A stretch of 64,000 nucleotides of DNA. Source: Doryteuthis pealeii (lineage: Eukaryota > Mollusca > Cephalopoda > Myopsida > Loliginidae). Positions 21,791 through 33,539 of this stretch are shown here, one piece after another; the first letter of the stretch is position 1; each line of letters starts with the position of its first letter. Where the stretch lies: positions 61,941,203-62,005,202 of the forward strand of contig CM042157.1 in NCBI GenBank assembly GCA_023376005.1, written 5' to 3'. Made by a program: the position numbers and the translations under genes. The notes below the pieces were generated by a model. It was given only the letters and a program-made list of their open reading frames with translations. It did no database searches and was not told the origin of the DNA.

Positions 21791-21849
21791 AGAAGTAATG
21801 ATAGGTATTTACCCAGCCTGTTCGCCACGGTTATAATGTGATATACATA

Positions 21850-22118
21850 TTTACCAATCCCTCCGCACGAGCAGGATGTGACACAAGGTCAATTTCTTAA
21901 GCGGAGTTGGAATTCAGAGTTTTCCTTCTCCTAGACCGGTTGCCTAACCAAGGTTAAAGAGACCAGTCTGCCCTGCTATTTATCCATAGCTGGAGGGAGA
22001 GTAAGATTCATACCTTTTCTAAGGGTATTAGCGCTAAGTGAAATGCAATTACCACATCCAGGATTTGAACTCGGGGCGACGAGTCTATTTCCCATGACTT
22101 TAACCATTACACCACGGT
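21850..22118 (-). mobile_element. Type B SINE
   Basis: It starts (reverse) at TATTTACCAATCCCTCC and ends at the head AACCATTACACCACGG. All landmarks are present: GTGACACAAGGTCAATTTC, TTCTCCTAGACCGGTTG, ATAGCTGGAGGGAGAG, GGATTTGAACTCGGGG. Confidence 0.75.
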
Positions 22119-22144
22119 TATGATATTAATTAAGGTCGACATTA

Positions 22145-22245
22145 TGGGGCATCCAGCGAGGATCGAACTCTCTATTCCGTACTAATGGACCTTATGAGAA
22201 TAGCTTGCTACTCCCTACACCACAACGAGTTGTCCCCAAAAAACT
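22145..22245 (-). mobile_element. tRNA-like SINE (type C)
   Basis: The minus strand has TTGTGGTGTAGGGAGTAGC and GAGAGTTCGATCCTCGCTGG (B box intact), ending in a GCCCCATAATG-like run. It abuts the type B copy. Confidence 0.65.
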
Positions 22246-22249
22246 ACGT

Positions 22250-22940
22250 ATATATTTATTTTGCGTAAAAATAATTCCCTATTTAAATATAAAGTCCCCC
22301 GTGTTGTTACCCGTAATATCATACGCTGTATTGTAAAAATCGTTTACCTTGGTTATTTAAATGAAGAGAAAAAAAAGAAGAAAGAAAGAACAAAAAAAAG
22401 AAACTTTCTTTGCAGACGTTCGTGAAAAGAATTTTGTCTCGGTTGTTCTTATCAGCCAGGGAGTCCGCCCGCAACAGGACGCCACTTTCACTGGCGCGAA
22501 CGTACTCGTCGTAAAGACCTGGAATGGTATTCTTGTCTCGGTTTGAAATAAAATCAAATAATGGCGGCAAAGTTCGCTGAAAAATGGTGGCAATCTTTTG
22601 TTAATGTCATTACCAGTTCTTATCAACATTGGAATTTTCCCTAGATTTTGATATTTTTTTTTTACAATATTTGTTTTGTTTTTTTGTTTTTTCTTTAAGT
22701 TGTTCTTTTTTTTTCTTTTTATTTCATACCTTAAATGTTTACATTTTCTCAAATTTTTCTTCCTTGGAATTTTTTTTTTCGCTGGTATCGTATCGGATTA
22801 TTTCTTTTTTTTCTTTTACTTAGCTAAAAGAGTTCCGGTAATTTCTTTTGTTTTTGGGGTTATTTTTTGTGTGTGTGTGGGGGGGGGGGAGGGGGATTGG
22901 CTCTTTTTGGCGTTTTTAACGGTATCGTTCTCTTTCTATT
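22250..22940. other. Leader spacer, no gene
   Basis: About 350 bp of mixed DNA (CTTTCACTGGCGCGAACGTA at about 22,484) followed by T-rich DNA and a GT/G run at 22,868-22,893. The same part at 9,170-9,420 and 35,250-35,520 has different frame breaks, so the short frames are not conserved. Confidence 0.55.
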
Positions 22941-22944
22941 CAAT

Positions 22945-23010
<66 letters not shown>

Positions 23011-23134
23011 TTCTCTCTCTCTCTCTCTCTCTTCATTCTATTATTCTCATTTCTCTCTCTCTCTCTCTTCTATTATCTCATTTCTTCTCTCTCTCTCTTC
23101 TCTCTCTCTCTCTCCTCTTTCTTCTATTATTCTC

Positions 23135-23181
<47 letters not shown>

Positions 23182-23435
23182 ATTCTATTATTCTCATTTC
23201 TCTCTCTTTCTTTTCTCCTCTCTCTCTCTCTTTTTCATTCTATTAATTCTATTTCTTCTCTTTCTTCTCTCTCTCTCTCTCTCTCTTTCATTCTATTATT
23301 CTCATTTTCTCTCTTCTCTCTCTCTCTCTCCTCTCTCTCCTCTTTCATTTCTATTATTCTCATTCTCTCTCTTTCTTTTCTCTCTTCTCTCTCATCTCTC
23401 TCTCTCTCTCTCTCTTTCATTCTATTATTCTCATT

Positions 23436-23471
<36 letters not shown>

Positions 23472-23678
23472 ATTCTATTATCTCATTTCTCTCTCATTTC
23501 TCTCTCTCTCTCTCTCTTCATTCTATTATTCTATTTCTCATTTCTCTTCTTTTCTCCCTCTTCTCTCTCTCTCTTCTCTCTCTTCTCTCTCTCTCTTTCA
23601 TTCTATTATTCTCTTCTCTCTCTTTCTCTTCTCTCTCTCTCTCTTCTTCTATTCATTCTTCTCTTTCTCTCTCTCTTT

Positions 23679-23710
<32 letters not shown>

Positions 23711-23792
23711 ATTCTATTTTTTCTCTCTTTTCTTTTCTCTCTTCTCTCTCTCTCTTTCATTCTATTATTCTCATTTCTCTCTCTTCTTTTCT

Positions 23793-23825
<33 letters not shown>

Positions 23826-23891
23826 TCTCTCTTTCATCTATTATTCTCATTTCTCTCTTTCTTTCTTTTCTTTCTTTCTCATTCTATATTT

Positions 23892-23954
<63 letters not shown>

Positions 23955-23965
23955 ATTTCTTTCAT
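22945..23965 (+). repeat. CT higher-order array
   Basis: About 1 kb of CTCT runs broken by TTTCATTCTATTATTCTCAT at fairly regular intervals of 60-120 bp. The inverse is at 8,340-8,850 and 34,480-34,960, and a shorter forward version at 38,640-38,960. A 476-codon frame through it is a low-complexity artefact. Confidence 0.9.
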
Positions 23966-24114
23966 TCTATTCTTCTTCTTTCTTTTCATGCATTTCTTTT
24001 TCTTACATCACTTTTTCTTCCTCTTCTCTTCTATATTTCTTTTTTTTGTTCTGTTGTTCTCTTCATTCTTCTTTCTTTTCGTATTTTCTTTTTCTTGTGC
24101 TTTTAGTATGTCCT

Positions 24115-24240
24115 CTCCTGCTATAATGGTTAGAACATCCATTAAACTTGAATAGCGAGTTTGATCCTCGGTGGATGCCTCATACTTGTGACCTTGTGTC
24201 ACATCTTACCCGATCCGAATGGGTTGGGTAAATACATACT
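24115..24240 (+). mobile_element. tRNA-like SINE
   Basis: TATAATGGTTAGAACATCC (A-box region), AGCGAGTTTGATCCTCGG (B box), TGGATGCCTCATACTTGTGACC, TTGTGTCACATCTTACCCG, GGGTTGGGTAAATAC end. Confidence 0.65.
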
Positions 24241-24419
24241 CTAATTGTTTTCTTTCTCTTTCAATTCTTTTTTTTTCTTTTTTGTTATATGTTTTTCTTT
24301 TCGTTTCTGTCTTTCTGTCTTTCTTTTTCCCACTCTGCTGTTTCATTCTCGTCCTCTTTTTATTTAATTCCGTTCATGTTCTTTCTTTCTTTCTTTCTGG
24401 TTTTGGAGTTCGAAATTCG

Positions 24420-24545
24420 TTTACTACGATGTCGCAGAGCCACTACTACTGAGTAGCAAGTTTGATCCTCACTGGTTGTAATAATCAAATTATCATACGG
24501 TGGTACATCAACAAGTCCTCCTAGTATAAATAGTATTTGCACACT
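24420..24545 (+). mobile_element. tRNA-like SINE head at the leader/body boundary
   Basis: TACGATGTCGCAGAGCC, TACTACTGAGTAGCAAG, TTTGATCCTCACTGG (B box), then ATTATCATACGGTGGTA. Matches 7,895-7,978 (-) and 39,470-39,560 (+). Confidence 0.5.
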
Positions 24546-25357
24546 AAGTCGAAGAGGAAAGACACAGTGAGGAACTCGTCTGGCGGTTTTTGTTCTACGC
24601 TTATTAGCATTGAATAATTCAGCAAAGGTGGAGTGGACTGCGTCACTTCTTTTATCGGAGTTCTTCTTGGCGGCATGGTCTACTTCATCTAGTGCCAAAG
24701 ATTTCTTATTTCAGCAATTTGAAGTTTCGTGATTCTGAAATGGTGTGAAATTTTTTGTCTGTTGGTGCCAGAAACATTGCAAGTTTAGCAATTAAGGACA
24801 AATAGCTATCTAAAAGAATAAGAAAATAAAGTAATTTTAAAGTATCCAGACAGAAAGATGTTACATAATCTATGCGGTTGCATAAGATTATTGTCAATCC
24901 CCTGTAATTCTAAAGGGATGGCCCTTTTCATATCATGGGTGGGACTTTCCATGGAATAGTACAGAAAGCCCGCGAAAATACGTGAAGTCACGTGGGACCT
25001 GGTTAGGTCCTCAAAGTTTTCAGTTGGCGTCGGGCAGGAGATGTTCTGCCTTAACTGAACTCAAATACTGCAATACGCGCGCTATGTTAGTCAGATATTT
25101 AGTTACATGAAATGTTTTAGCTAAGGAAATAAAAGCTTAAGAAAAATAACACGGTCTTCTTGTGATAAATGGCTGTCTTGGTAACAGACCGATTGGAAGA
25201 AGAAATGAGTCAAGTGCGACCGATCACCAAGACGCTAGAAGAGATGTTAGAAGAGACCTAGAAGAAGACGTAAGATGTCAGAAGAACAGAAGAAGAATAG
25301 AAGTAAGAAGTAAGTAATGTGAAGGGTATGCAACAAGAGACAATACTGATATAATAT
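24546..25357. other. Body 5' segment, no gene
   Basis: Mixed sequence. ACTAGATGAAGTAGACC is shared with other copies. 24,870-25,345 has an insertion absent from U2 and U3, where GACAGAAAGGACAATACTG follows directly; it contains GGGACCTGGTTAGGTCCTC and GAAGA-type repeats. I recognise no gene. Confidence 0.5.
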
Positions 25358-25365
25358 CAACAATG

Positions 25366-25850
25366 GGTTAAACTTCCAAATCTTCGTCAAAATTAAAACG
25401 GACACGTATTTGGTGGTGATCCATGTCAGTATAACTACAATATGAACTTTTTTGCAAATAAGGTTACGGTTTGGGGGTTTGGGGATTAAGGTTGTTTTTA
25501 ATTGCGTATTGCTTAAAAACAAAAAAAAACAAATTACTATACATTAAATGTTGAAAAATATTTTTTAAACCAAGTTTAATTGAAATTATACATTGCAATA
25601 CTAACACAAACAACTGAGACTAATGTGTCTACCGTTGGATTCAATAATTACTTTCAATGGTTAATTAAATATATAGTAATTTGGGTTTTTTTTGTTCTTC
25701 TTTTTTAAGCAATACGTAATAAAAAAACAACCTTAATCCCCAAACTCCTAAACCGTAAAAAAGTTAATTCATACTCTGTGGTTAAACTGTCATGGATCAC
25801 CACCAAATAAGTTTCCGTTTTAATTTTGACGACGATTTGCAAGTTTAACC
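25366..25850. mobile_element. hAT-like MITE with 8-bp TSD and long arms
   Basis: Flanked by CAACAATG at 25,358-25,365 and 25,851-25,858. Termini GGTTAAACTTCCAAATC and GATTTGCAAGTTTAACC. The arms run ~150 bp and include GGTGGTGATCCATG and TTTGGGGATTAAGG on the left, and the inverse on the right. The 8-bp duplication fits hAT but also P or Merlin; a shorter TSD with longer termini is possible because the flank is self-similar. No transposase. Present in every body copy, so it predates the unit duplications. Confidence 0.75.
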
Positions 25851-25859
25851 CAACAATGT

Positions 25860-26650
25860 TCTCCAAGTTCTTTTCAAAGATGTAATGTCCAATGAAAAGC
25901 GTAAACCTGTTTCTTTTGACATTAAGGAAACTAGAGGTGTCATTTGCAAAGCGAAAGCTGTTAACACTCTTCTTGGTTGATAGTTATATGGTTTCAGGTA
26001 TTCATATCTAATACTAATAATGTATACACTATTATAAGGTTTCAAGTAACTTTTACAATTAACGTATACAGTGTGCGAGAAAGAGAAAACCGTTATTTTA
26101 ATGCAAACAATATGAGAGATCTATTTGAAAATGTCAATATGGAGGACATTCCGTCCTTTTTAAGGGAAATAAAATTATACCATAGAATATAGACATGAAC
26201 TTAATCAATACCATACAACATGATCCCCAATGGTGTTAACACATTGTTAAAACCAATTACTAAAAAGTATAAATATAAATACACAACATATATTACTTCT
26301 TAACCGTTAGATATGACATAACCCCAGACGGGTTGATATGCCGTTAAAATCAATCAACCCACCAACCAAGAAAGAGAAAAGGATAAGAACAAGCCCAGCC
26401 TCGTCCAGAAATTGAACTCGGGTCGTCGATTCCGTTTCCTACAACGATAACCGTTACGTTAAGCACGTCTTAGAATAATTCTTCTTGTTCATCTTTTATT
26501 TACTTTGAATTTCACATTTATTCGTCGTTGATGTCGATTTTTTTATAGTTTTTCTTTACCGCCATCTTCCTTCATTTTCTGTCGTCTACTTCTGCTTTCT
26601 TTCTTCTTTCTCTTTTTTTATCTCCTTCCTCATCAGATTCTCCTCCAGCT
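25860..26650. other. Body segment, no gene; decayed tRNA-like region
   Basis: AT-rich. Around 26,395-26,465 the sequence AAATTGAACTCGGGTCGTCG with TACAACGATAACCGTTACG resembles an inverted tRNA-like head. The remainder is unrecognised. Confidence 0.4.
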
Positions 26651-28560
26651 ATCACCTTTTCTCCTCCTTCCTCTTTCTACATTATATTCACCTCTTCTCT
26701 TCTTTCTTTCATAACCTCCTCTCTCCATTATTATCTATCATCCACCATTATTCATCATTATCATTAGAACTTCTATTTTTCCCTAATCGCTTTACCAATT
26801 CTATCTATTCTCCTTCTATTATCATTTCTCATCTAACATTTGTAAATCCAATTTACAATGAAGTTTTAGTGATACAATTTTAGTGATATATTTTATTTTA
26901 TTTATTTTTATTTATTTTTTATTTTTATTTATTTATTTTATTCTATTTTATTTTACTTATTTTTTATTTTTATTTTTATCTTTTTTATTTTTTTATTTTA
27001 TTTTATTTTATTTATTTTTATTTTATTTTATTTTATTTTTAAAAATTTATTTTTAGTGGTACATTTTTAGTGATAGATTTTATTTTATTTCATTTATCTT
27101 TCTTTATTTTTATTTTTATTTTATTTTTCTTTATTTATTATTTTTCTTTATTTTTTCTTTATTTATTTTTCTTAATTTTTTTTCTTTATTTTATTTTCTT
27201 TATTTATTTTATCTTTTTTTATTTTTTTTATATTTTTATTTTATTTTTAGTGATACATTTTTAATGATACATTTGACATTTTAAAAGTTTCTACATTATA
27301 TCCACCTCATCTCTTCTTTCTTTCATAAACTCTTCTCTCCGTTATTATTTATCATTCCCCATTATTCATCATTATCATTAGAACTTCTATATTTCCCTTC
27401 TTAACTCATTACTTTACCAATTCTATATATTCTCCTATTATCATTTCTCATTTAACATTTGTAAATCCAATTTACAATGAAGTTTTAGCGATACATTTTT
27501 AGTGATACATTTTATTTTATTTATTTTTATTTATTTTCATTTATTTTCATTTTATTTTTTATATTATTTTATTTTATTTTTTGTTTATTCTATTTATTAT
27601 TCTATTCTATTTTTTTATTTTTTAATTCTTTATTTTATTTATTTTTTTTATTTATTTCAGTGATACATTTTCAGTTAACATTTTTAGTGATACATTTTTA
27701 TTATTTATCTTATTTATTTATTTATTTATATTTTATTTCATTCTTTTATTTTTAGTGATACATTTTAGTGATACATTTTAGTGATACATTTTTAATGATA
27801 CATTTGACATTTTAAAAGTTTCTACATTATATCCACCTCTTCTCTTATTTCTTTCATAACCTCCTCTCTCCATCCTTATCTAACATTCCCCATTATTTAT
27901 CAGTATCATTAGAACTTCTATTTTCCCTTCTTAACTCATCGTTTTACCAATTCTATCATTTCCCATTTAACATTTGTAAATCCAATTTACAATGAAGTTT
28001 TAGCGATACATTTTTAGTGATACATTTTATTTTATTTATTTTATTTATTTTTATTTTATTTTCTAATATTTTTATTTTATTTCATTTATTCTATTTATCT
28101 ATTCTATTCTATTTTTTATTTTTTTAATTCTTTATTTTTTTTTTTTTTTTTTTAGTGATACATTTTAGTGATACATTTTTATTTTGTATTCATTTTTTTT
28201 TTCAATTTTTTATTATTTTATTTTTTTATTTATTTTATTTATTCCATTTATTTATTTATCTATTTTTTATTTTTTTATTTTTATTTTATTTCATCTTTAT
28301 TTTTATTTTCTATTTTTAGTGATACATTTAGTGATACATTATTAATTTGACATTTTTTAAAAGTTTCTACATTATATCCACCTCTTCTCTTATTTCTTTC
28401 ATAACGTCCTCTGTCTATCATTATTTATCCTTCACCATTATTCATCATTATCATTAGAACTTTTATTTTTCCCTTCTTAACTCATCGCTTTACCAATTCT
28501 ATCTATTCTCCTCCTATTATCATTTCTCCTCTCACCATTACCTCTCAATCAAAATTTTTC
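26650..28560 (+). repeat. ~0.55-kb satellite array, four blocks (U1)
   Basis: TCTACATTAT landmarks near 26,684, 27,289, 27,821 and 28,364 give spacings of about 605, 532 and 543 bp. The spacers are TTTTA-rich with repeated TTTTAGTGATACA. The other body copies have three blocks. Confidence 0.8.
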
Positions 28561-29735
28561 TCACTATTTCTCCTCCGTTTTCTCCCTCTATTTTTTCTTC
28601 GCTGTCTTAGTCTCTCTCCTTTCTTCTTTTTCTCCCCCTCTCTCTTCTATCATATATCCCCCCACCTTATTGTTCCTCTCCCTTCTCTCGATTTATATTT
28701 TCTTTTATTATTATCCCTATATCTTCTACTCTTCCTTCCACCTTTCTCTCACGCTGTCTCCGTTTTCTCCCTCTGTTTTTCTTTTCTGCCTTAGTTTCCC
28801 CCTTTCATGTTTTCCTCCCCCTCTCTCTACAATAATATATTCCCATACCCATTATAATTCCTCCCCACTTCTTTCGATTATCTTCTCCTTTCCTATCCTT
28901 ATCTCTCCTTCTCCTACCATCACTATATCTTCTACTCTTCCTTTCACCATTCTCTCACACTTTTCCCTCCGTTTTCTCCCTCTATTTTCTCTTTCTCTCC
29001 CTTACTCTCCTTCCTTACTCTCCCTCCTTACTCCCTCCTTACTCTCCCTTCTTTATCATAGTTTTAGATCTAAATCTTCTGTGGCCTGATATATCTGTTA
29101 TAATATTTCCATGTCGTCTACGCGCGACTATTCGGCGATGATACTCATATAAATAGCAAGTTAAGGACCCAAACATTTGTTTATGAAACCAAATCTTCTG
29201 AGACCCATAAGAGGGGGTGCGTTGCAGATTAGGTAAATATCAATACGAACCTACTTGGACCCCCCCCAAAAAAAAATTCCCAGAGTGTTGACAAATAAGA
29301 TTATCCATTATCTCAAACTGTGGCTTAGCCTGTATCTTCTCATTCGCACTCTTGTCCCTTCCAATGTCTGTTGACCGTGTTTTTATCTAAATGTTATACG
29401 AACGTGGACTAATTTCATAATCCAATGTAAAATCAGGAATGCAAAAGTATTTTTATTACATCCTTTCTTTTATCGGTCTTTTGCTCTATCTCCCCATAAA
29501 GAATTCTATCGTATCACAATTTTACGCCATCGCATGCTATCTGTCCTGCAATCTTTCACTCATTGACTCTTGACATCCAACTCTTTCTCCATATTTCTTT
29601 GCTATTAGTTCTTCCCCCCCATCCTCTCTCTCTCTCCTCTCTCTTCTCTCTCTCTCTTCTCTCTCTCTCTCTTCCTCTCTCTCTCTAATATGTATATATA
29701 TATAAATTATTTGATCTTTTTAATAAGGTTTTTCT

Positions 29736-29775
<40 letters not shown>

Positions 29776-29892
29776 TACTTGATATTTTAGTAAGGTTTTC
29801 CTTTATATATAATTATATATATATATAATATATATTATATATATATATATATATATAGGTTATTTCCTAGTTGAGAACATTTATATATATAT

Positions 29893-29937
<45 letters not shown>

Positions 29938-29960
29938 ATAGGGTTATTTCCTAGTTGAGT
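28560..29960. other. Pyrimidine-rich to mixed segment, TA microsatellites
   Basis: Matches 51,650-52,890. A CT run at 29,622-29,690 and TA-rich tracts at 29,692-29,945 are longer than in U3. No gene. Confidence 0.65.
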
Positions 29961-30268
29961 AACATGATATTACAGGGGAGCCAGAAAAAATAGAATCGAA
30001 ATTATTCATTTATCCATTAAACTAACCCTAACCCTAAACCCTAACCCTAACATCCCCTAGTTGAGTAACATAATATTACAGGGTTACCCAGAAAAACAGA
30101 ACCCACAAATTTTGTAATAAAACTATTTAATTTTTTTTTTTGAAGTCAACAAGGTTAGGGTTAGCGTTTAGGATATGGTTGGGGCATTAGGTTAGTTTAT
30201 GGGAAAATAAATAAATTAAATTAGTTCTCTTTTTTCTGGGTCACTCTTTAATATCATGTTACTCAACG
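29958..30268 (+). mobile_element. Mariner-like nested MITE (U1 copy)
   Basis: GATATTACAGGGGAGCCAG at the left, inner start ATTACAGGGTTACCCAG at about 30,072, right end CTGGGTCACTCTTTAATATC. Telomere-like runs: CTAACCCTAACCCTAAACCC at about 30,022 and GTTAGGGTTAGCGTTTAGG at about 30,153. Confidence 0.6.
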
Positions 30269-30564
30269 AGGAAAAAAACATATATATATATATATATATA
30301 TGGGAACTTTCTTTTCCTATACTCCCTCTCTCTATTCCTAAGTCGTCCTTTATTTTTATATCTGTTATTTCACCCCTTCAATCTATTCTTTTTCATTTCC
30401 TATTCCTCTTCCTTTTTTTCCCTTTCTCTTTCTTTCCTCTCTTTCTTTCCTCTCTTTCTTTCGGTTTGAACTCCTTCTTCCTTTTACCCCCCCTCCTTTC
30501 TCGTTTTTATTTCCTTTTTCTCTTAAAACAAATGCTTGCTTTTTCTTTTGTCATTTTAGATAAC

Positions 30565-30815
30565 AAAACAAGGTCAATTTCTTAAGCGGAGTTCAACAGG
30601 TTTGCATTCAGAAGTTTCCTTCTCCTAGACTGGTTACCTTGCCATGGTTAAAGAGCCCAGTCTGCGTTTCTATTTACCCATAGCTGGAGGGAGAATTGAA
30701 TTCATACCTTTCCCAAGCGTATTAGCGCTCAGTGAAATGCAAGTACCACGTCCAGGATTTGAACTCAGGGCGACGAGTCCATTTCCCATGACTTTAACTA
30801 TTACACCACGCGCTT
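30565..30815 (-). mobile_element. Type B SINE, 3' tail lost (U1)
   Basis: The minus-strand head and body are intact (GGATTTGAACTCAGGG, CATAGCTGGAGGGAG, TTCTCCTAGACTGG) but it stops at ACAAGGTCAATTTC. The junction TAACAAAACAAGGTC replaces ~1.6 kb present in U3 (53,881-55,475). Confidence 0.7.
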
Positions 30816-30892
30816 ATATGGTTTCCAGTAATTAATAATAATCCTTGGTAAACAATTTATAGTTTTATGTAACTATTCTCAGTATTCATAAT

Positions 30893-31511
30893 TCTTATTA
30901 TAATGTAGATTGTATGTTTTTCTGTCTGTAACCGAAACTATATCACCATTTCAAGTCGCAATTCCCTTAGTTATTAACATCACATCTCCATGATTTTATT
31001 TTTATTTGCCCTCAATTATAATAAAATTGTTTACATTATTAATACTGCTTGCCATATCTACATATACTAATAACATGTAATTGTTTTATATATACAACAA
31101 ATAGTGGTTTACTGTGTGAACAGGACAGCTAATTTGCATATTGATATTAAAAGTTTGATTTATAAATATCTGTTTAATATTATTGATTTCTAATTGTTTG
31201 TTTTATCTTAACGAATATGAGCAAACGTCTCTTCAATAAATCTTAAAAGAATCCCATTAACAACAAAAGTAACAGTCATTTTTATTCTCCACTTCCTATT
31301 TTAATTAAATAGTTAAATTTATGAAAATAGCAATGAAAGACGGAAGTGATGGAAGAGTAAGTTTCAATTGTTTATTTCGATTTAAACCCCCTTTTTTTCA
31401 AATCTTTTATCTGAATTCTTATTTAGTTTCATTAGTCTTTCTGATTTAATATAATATCTTATTACATTAAAATTTAAATACTTGCACCCGGAGGGTGCAT
31501 ATGTTTGCTAG
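30893..31511 (+). mobile_element. Non-autonomous Helitron (619 bp)
   Basis: Starts TCTTATTATAATG and ends CTAG, followed by T. The 3' hairpin GCACCC-GGA-GGGTGC is at 31,484-31,498, ten bases before the terminal CTAG. No target duplication, as expected for Helitrons. The empty site is preserved in U3 (AA|TAC at 55,800/55,801) and U2 (about 46,615). A second copy of 620 bp is at 59,527-60,146. No Rep/helicase. Confidence 0.8.
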
Positions 31512-31589
31512 TACAAATAATGTGCACACAGTTGTATGGTTTCAAGTAATTAATAATAATCCTTAGTAAACAATTATAGCCTTAAGTAA

Positions 31590-31790
31590 CTTGTTATTAT
31601 TTGGATTATTCAGACTATTATCCTCATCTTTATTGTTATCTACACAACGTTTCGACCGATGTGCCCTCCGGCCAACTTCAGGTGTTTCATGTTTGAACAC
31701 GAGAACCTTCTCGGGCACGGCAACGTCGTGTAGATAACAATAAAGATGAGGACAATAGCCCGAATAATACAAATAATACAAATTGATACA
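31590..31790. mobile_element. Fold-back palindrome with CTGAAG...CGAAACGTT arm (U1)
   Basis: Arms of ~55 bp (ATCTTTATTGTTATCTACAC and the inverse). The minus strand contains CCTGAAGTTGGCCGGAGG...CGGTCGAAACGTTGTG. Stem-like GGCCG...CGGTC pairs inside. Homologous to 55,890-56,060. Confidence 0.6.
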
Positions 31791-31984
31791 ATAAGAACTT
31801 TAAGTAAGTATCCTTTTAACGGCATATAATTTTATGTAGTATTCCCCTAGAGTTACACACAATAACCCCTCCCCTTTTCTCTCCGTCCCACGCATTTACC
31901 TTTTTCCCTATAAAGCAGGAATGTACAAAGCACTTCAATCTATAATATATAAATCTATAATATATATAATACATATTAGGTAAG

Positions 31985-32160
31985 ATAAGTAAGAAAGAAA
32001 CAAACTCAGACAAAAATGTTAATATTTCGCTGGAATTTAAATTCTGCTTCCTCAGCCTTTTGGATTAACATTCCAAGAAAAACTACACGATTTTGTCTGA
32101 GTTATGTTCTTCATCCTTTATTGTACCTTCATCTGTCCAGATTCATTTCCAATCCCTTTC
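31985..32160. mobile_element. Fold-back palindrome 2 (U1)
   Basis: CAAACTCAGACAAAAATG and CGATTTTGTCTGAGTTATG are inverted. The centre has TTCTGCTTCCTCAGCC. Homologous to 56,338-56,502, more diverged. Confidence 0.55.
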
Positions 32161-32164
32161 CTTT

Positions 32165-32790
32165 ATATACATATATATATATATATATATTATACATAAA
32201 CATGTACGTATATATATTATACATATTATATAACAATATATAAATATATATACAACACTATAATAACATATATATATAAATATATTATATAATACTATAT
32301 ATACATATATATATGCATACAAAAAAGTTTTTCGACAATAAATATAATGGCTATTATATATTGGCTTGTGAAAAAGAAAAAAAAGGAATCCAGTCTCCTT
32401 TAGTCAAATGGAATATTAAAGTTGCCAGACGTCCAGATAGTAATATACCCGAATTTTGAATTAGATTTATTGGGAAGAGAGAAGAGTAAGAAATGGTAGT
32501 GATAGGTGAAAGGAGAGGTAGGAAGATAGGGAAGACAGGAAAGGAGAGGAGAGTAAGGCTAAATAAGTAATATATATATATATATATATATAATATATAT
32601 AATATACAAAACTTATTGGATTATACCATTGGCAGTAAGAAAAACCCGTCAAATAGGTTGTTAGTAAAAAGTATTACTTACCAAACTTCACCTGGGGGAA
32701 AAAATGAAAAAAAAAAAAGGTCGTACTAACCGAAAATCTCGATTTAATACTATAACACTTGACCAAAAGAAAAAATTATAAATATATAGT

Positions 32791-32827
<37 letters not shown>

Positions 32828-32940
32828 TAGTAGTATAATATATATATATATATATGGGATAAACCGCTGGATGTATTCATAAACCTAAAAAGTTAAAAAA
32901 GGTGCTAAATACCTAAGTAGTAGACAGAAATAATAAAACA
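32165..32940. other. TA microsatellites and spacer
   Basis: TA runs at 32,168-32,310, 32,570-32,605 and 32,795-32,858 with unrecognised AT-rich DNA between. Matches 56,530-57,055 in order, with an extra GAAGAGAG-rich part near 32,470-32,560. Confidence 0.6.
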
Positions 32941-32959
32941 AAACGTTAACGGACTAATG

Positions 32960-33080
32960 AGTCAGATAGTTAAACCTACTAACGCAAGTTTTTAGCGTTA
33001 GTAGCTCATCAGGGAAAGAATCAGCATTGTTGCCCTGGTGATTGAGCTAACTAGAAGAAAAACTGATTAAGTAGGGTAAT
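32960..33080. mobile_element. Fold-back palindrome 3, degenerate hammerhead-like copy (U1)
   Basis: The minus strand reads CCCTGATGAGCTACTAACGC then TAAAAACTTGCGTTAGTAGG. The CTGATGA core is kept but GAAA has become TAAA, and a new perfect 10-bp hairpin CTACTAACGC/GCGTTAGTAG has formed. Homologous to 57,080-57,215. Confidence 0.55.
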
Positions 33081-33084
33081 AATC

Positions 33085-33530
33085 TAACACATTGAGCGAT
33101 TTAACTTGATAGGTAATATATATATTATGATATATAATATATATAGTGAAGCTAGTTTAGTTTTGGTTGTTGGGTGAAAGGGTCCCGGTGGCCACCGTTG
33201 GTAATCTAAGCGGGACTGCATTCTTGGATTCCAAAGTGGGCCGGTATGCCTTGCCTCGTTTTTTGTTGTTTTTTTGTTGTCGGAGGGGGGGGGATTCATA
33301 GGGGTGGAGTATAAGTAGTGCTGTGGTGATAGTAGGGGATGTTTTGTTTTCTGCAGGTGTGGAAAAGAAAAAGACTTGCATTGATAAAGAAATTAAAAAA
33401 GAGGGAGATTAAAAAAAAAAGTCAAACACAATAAAAAAAACCGTAAGTAGCAGAGGATGACAAGAATTCGCAACGAGAGAGATCTCAAGTATGTAGTCGA
33501 TAGAACACAGTGAGGGGTTCGACAATAACT
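33085..33530. other. Body 3' segment, no gene
   Basis: GGCCACCGTTGGTAATCTAAG and GGGACTGCATTCTTGGATTCC match 57,308-57,350. It contains G- and T-runs and A-rich DNA. No supported frame. Confidence 0.6.
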
Positions 33531-33539
33531 TAGTATGAA

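Larger units (their letters stand above)
20545..24545 (+). repeat. Forward copy of the ~4 kb leader
   Basis: Order: minisatellite, type C2 SINE (-), type B SINE (-), type C SINE (-), T-rich spacer, CT array, tRNA-like SINEs (+). It joins the body (U1) at TAAGTCGAAGAGG near 24,545. The same order appears inverted at 7,843-10,641 and as an inverted pair at 34,001-39,585. Confidence 0.85.

Noticed and set aside
22676..24106. 476-codon open frame on the plus strand
   Set aside because: Made of Ser/Leu/Phe from CT repeats, with an equally open second frame; the inverse and short copies have different frames. No domain.
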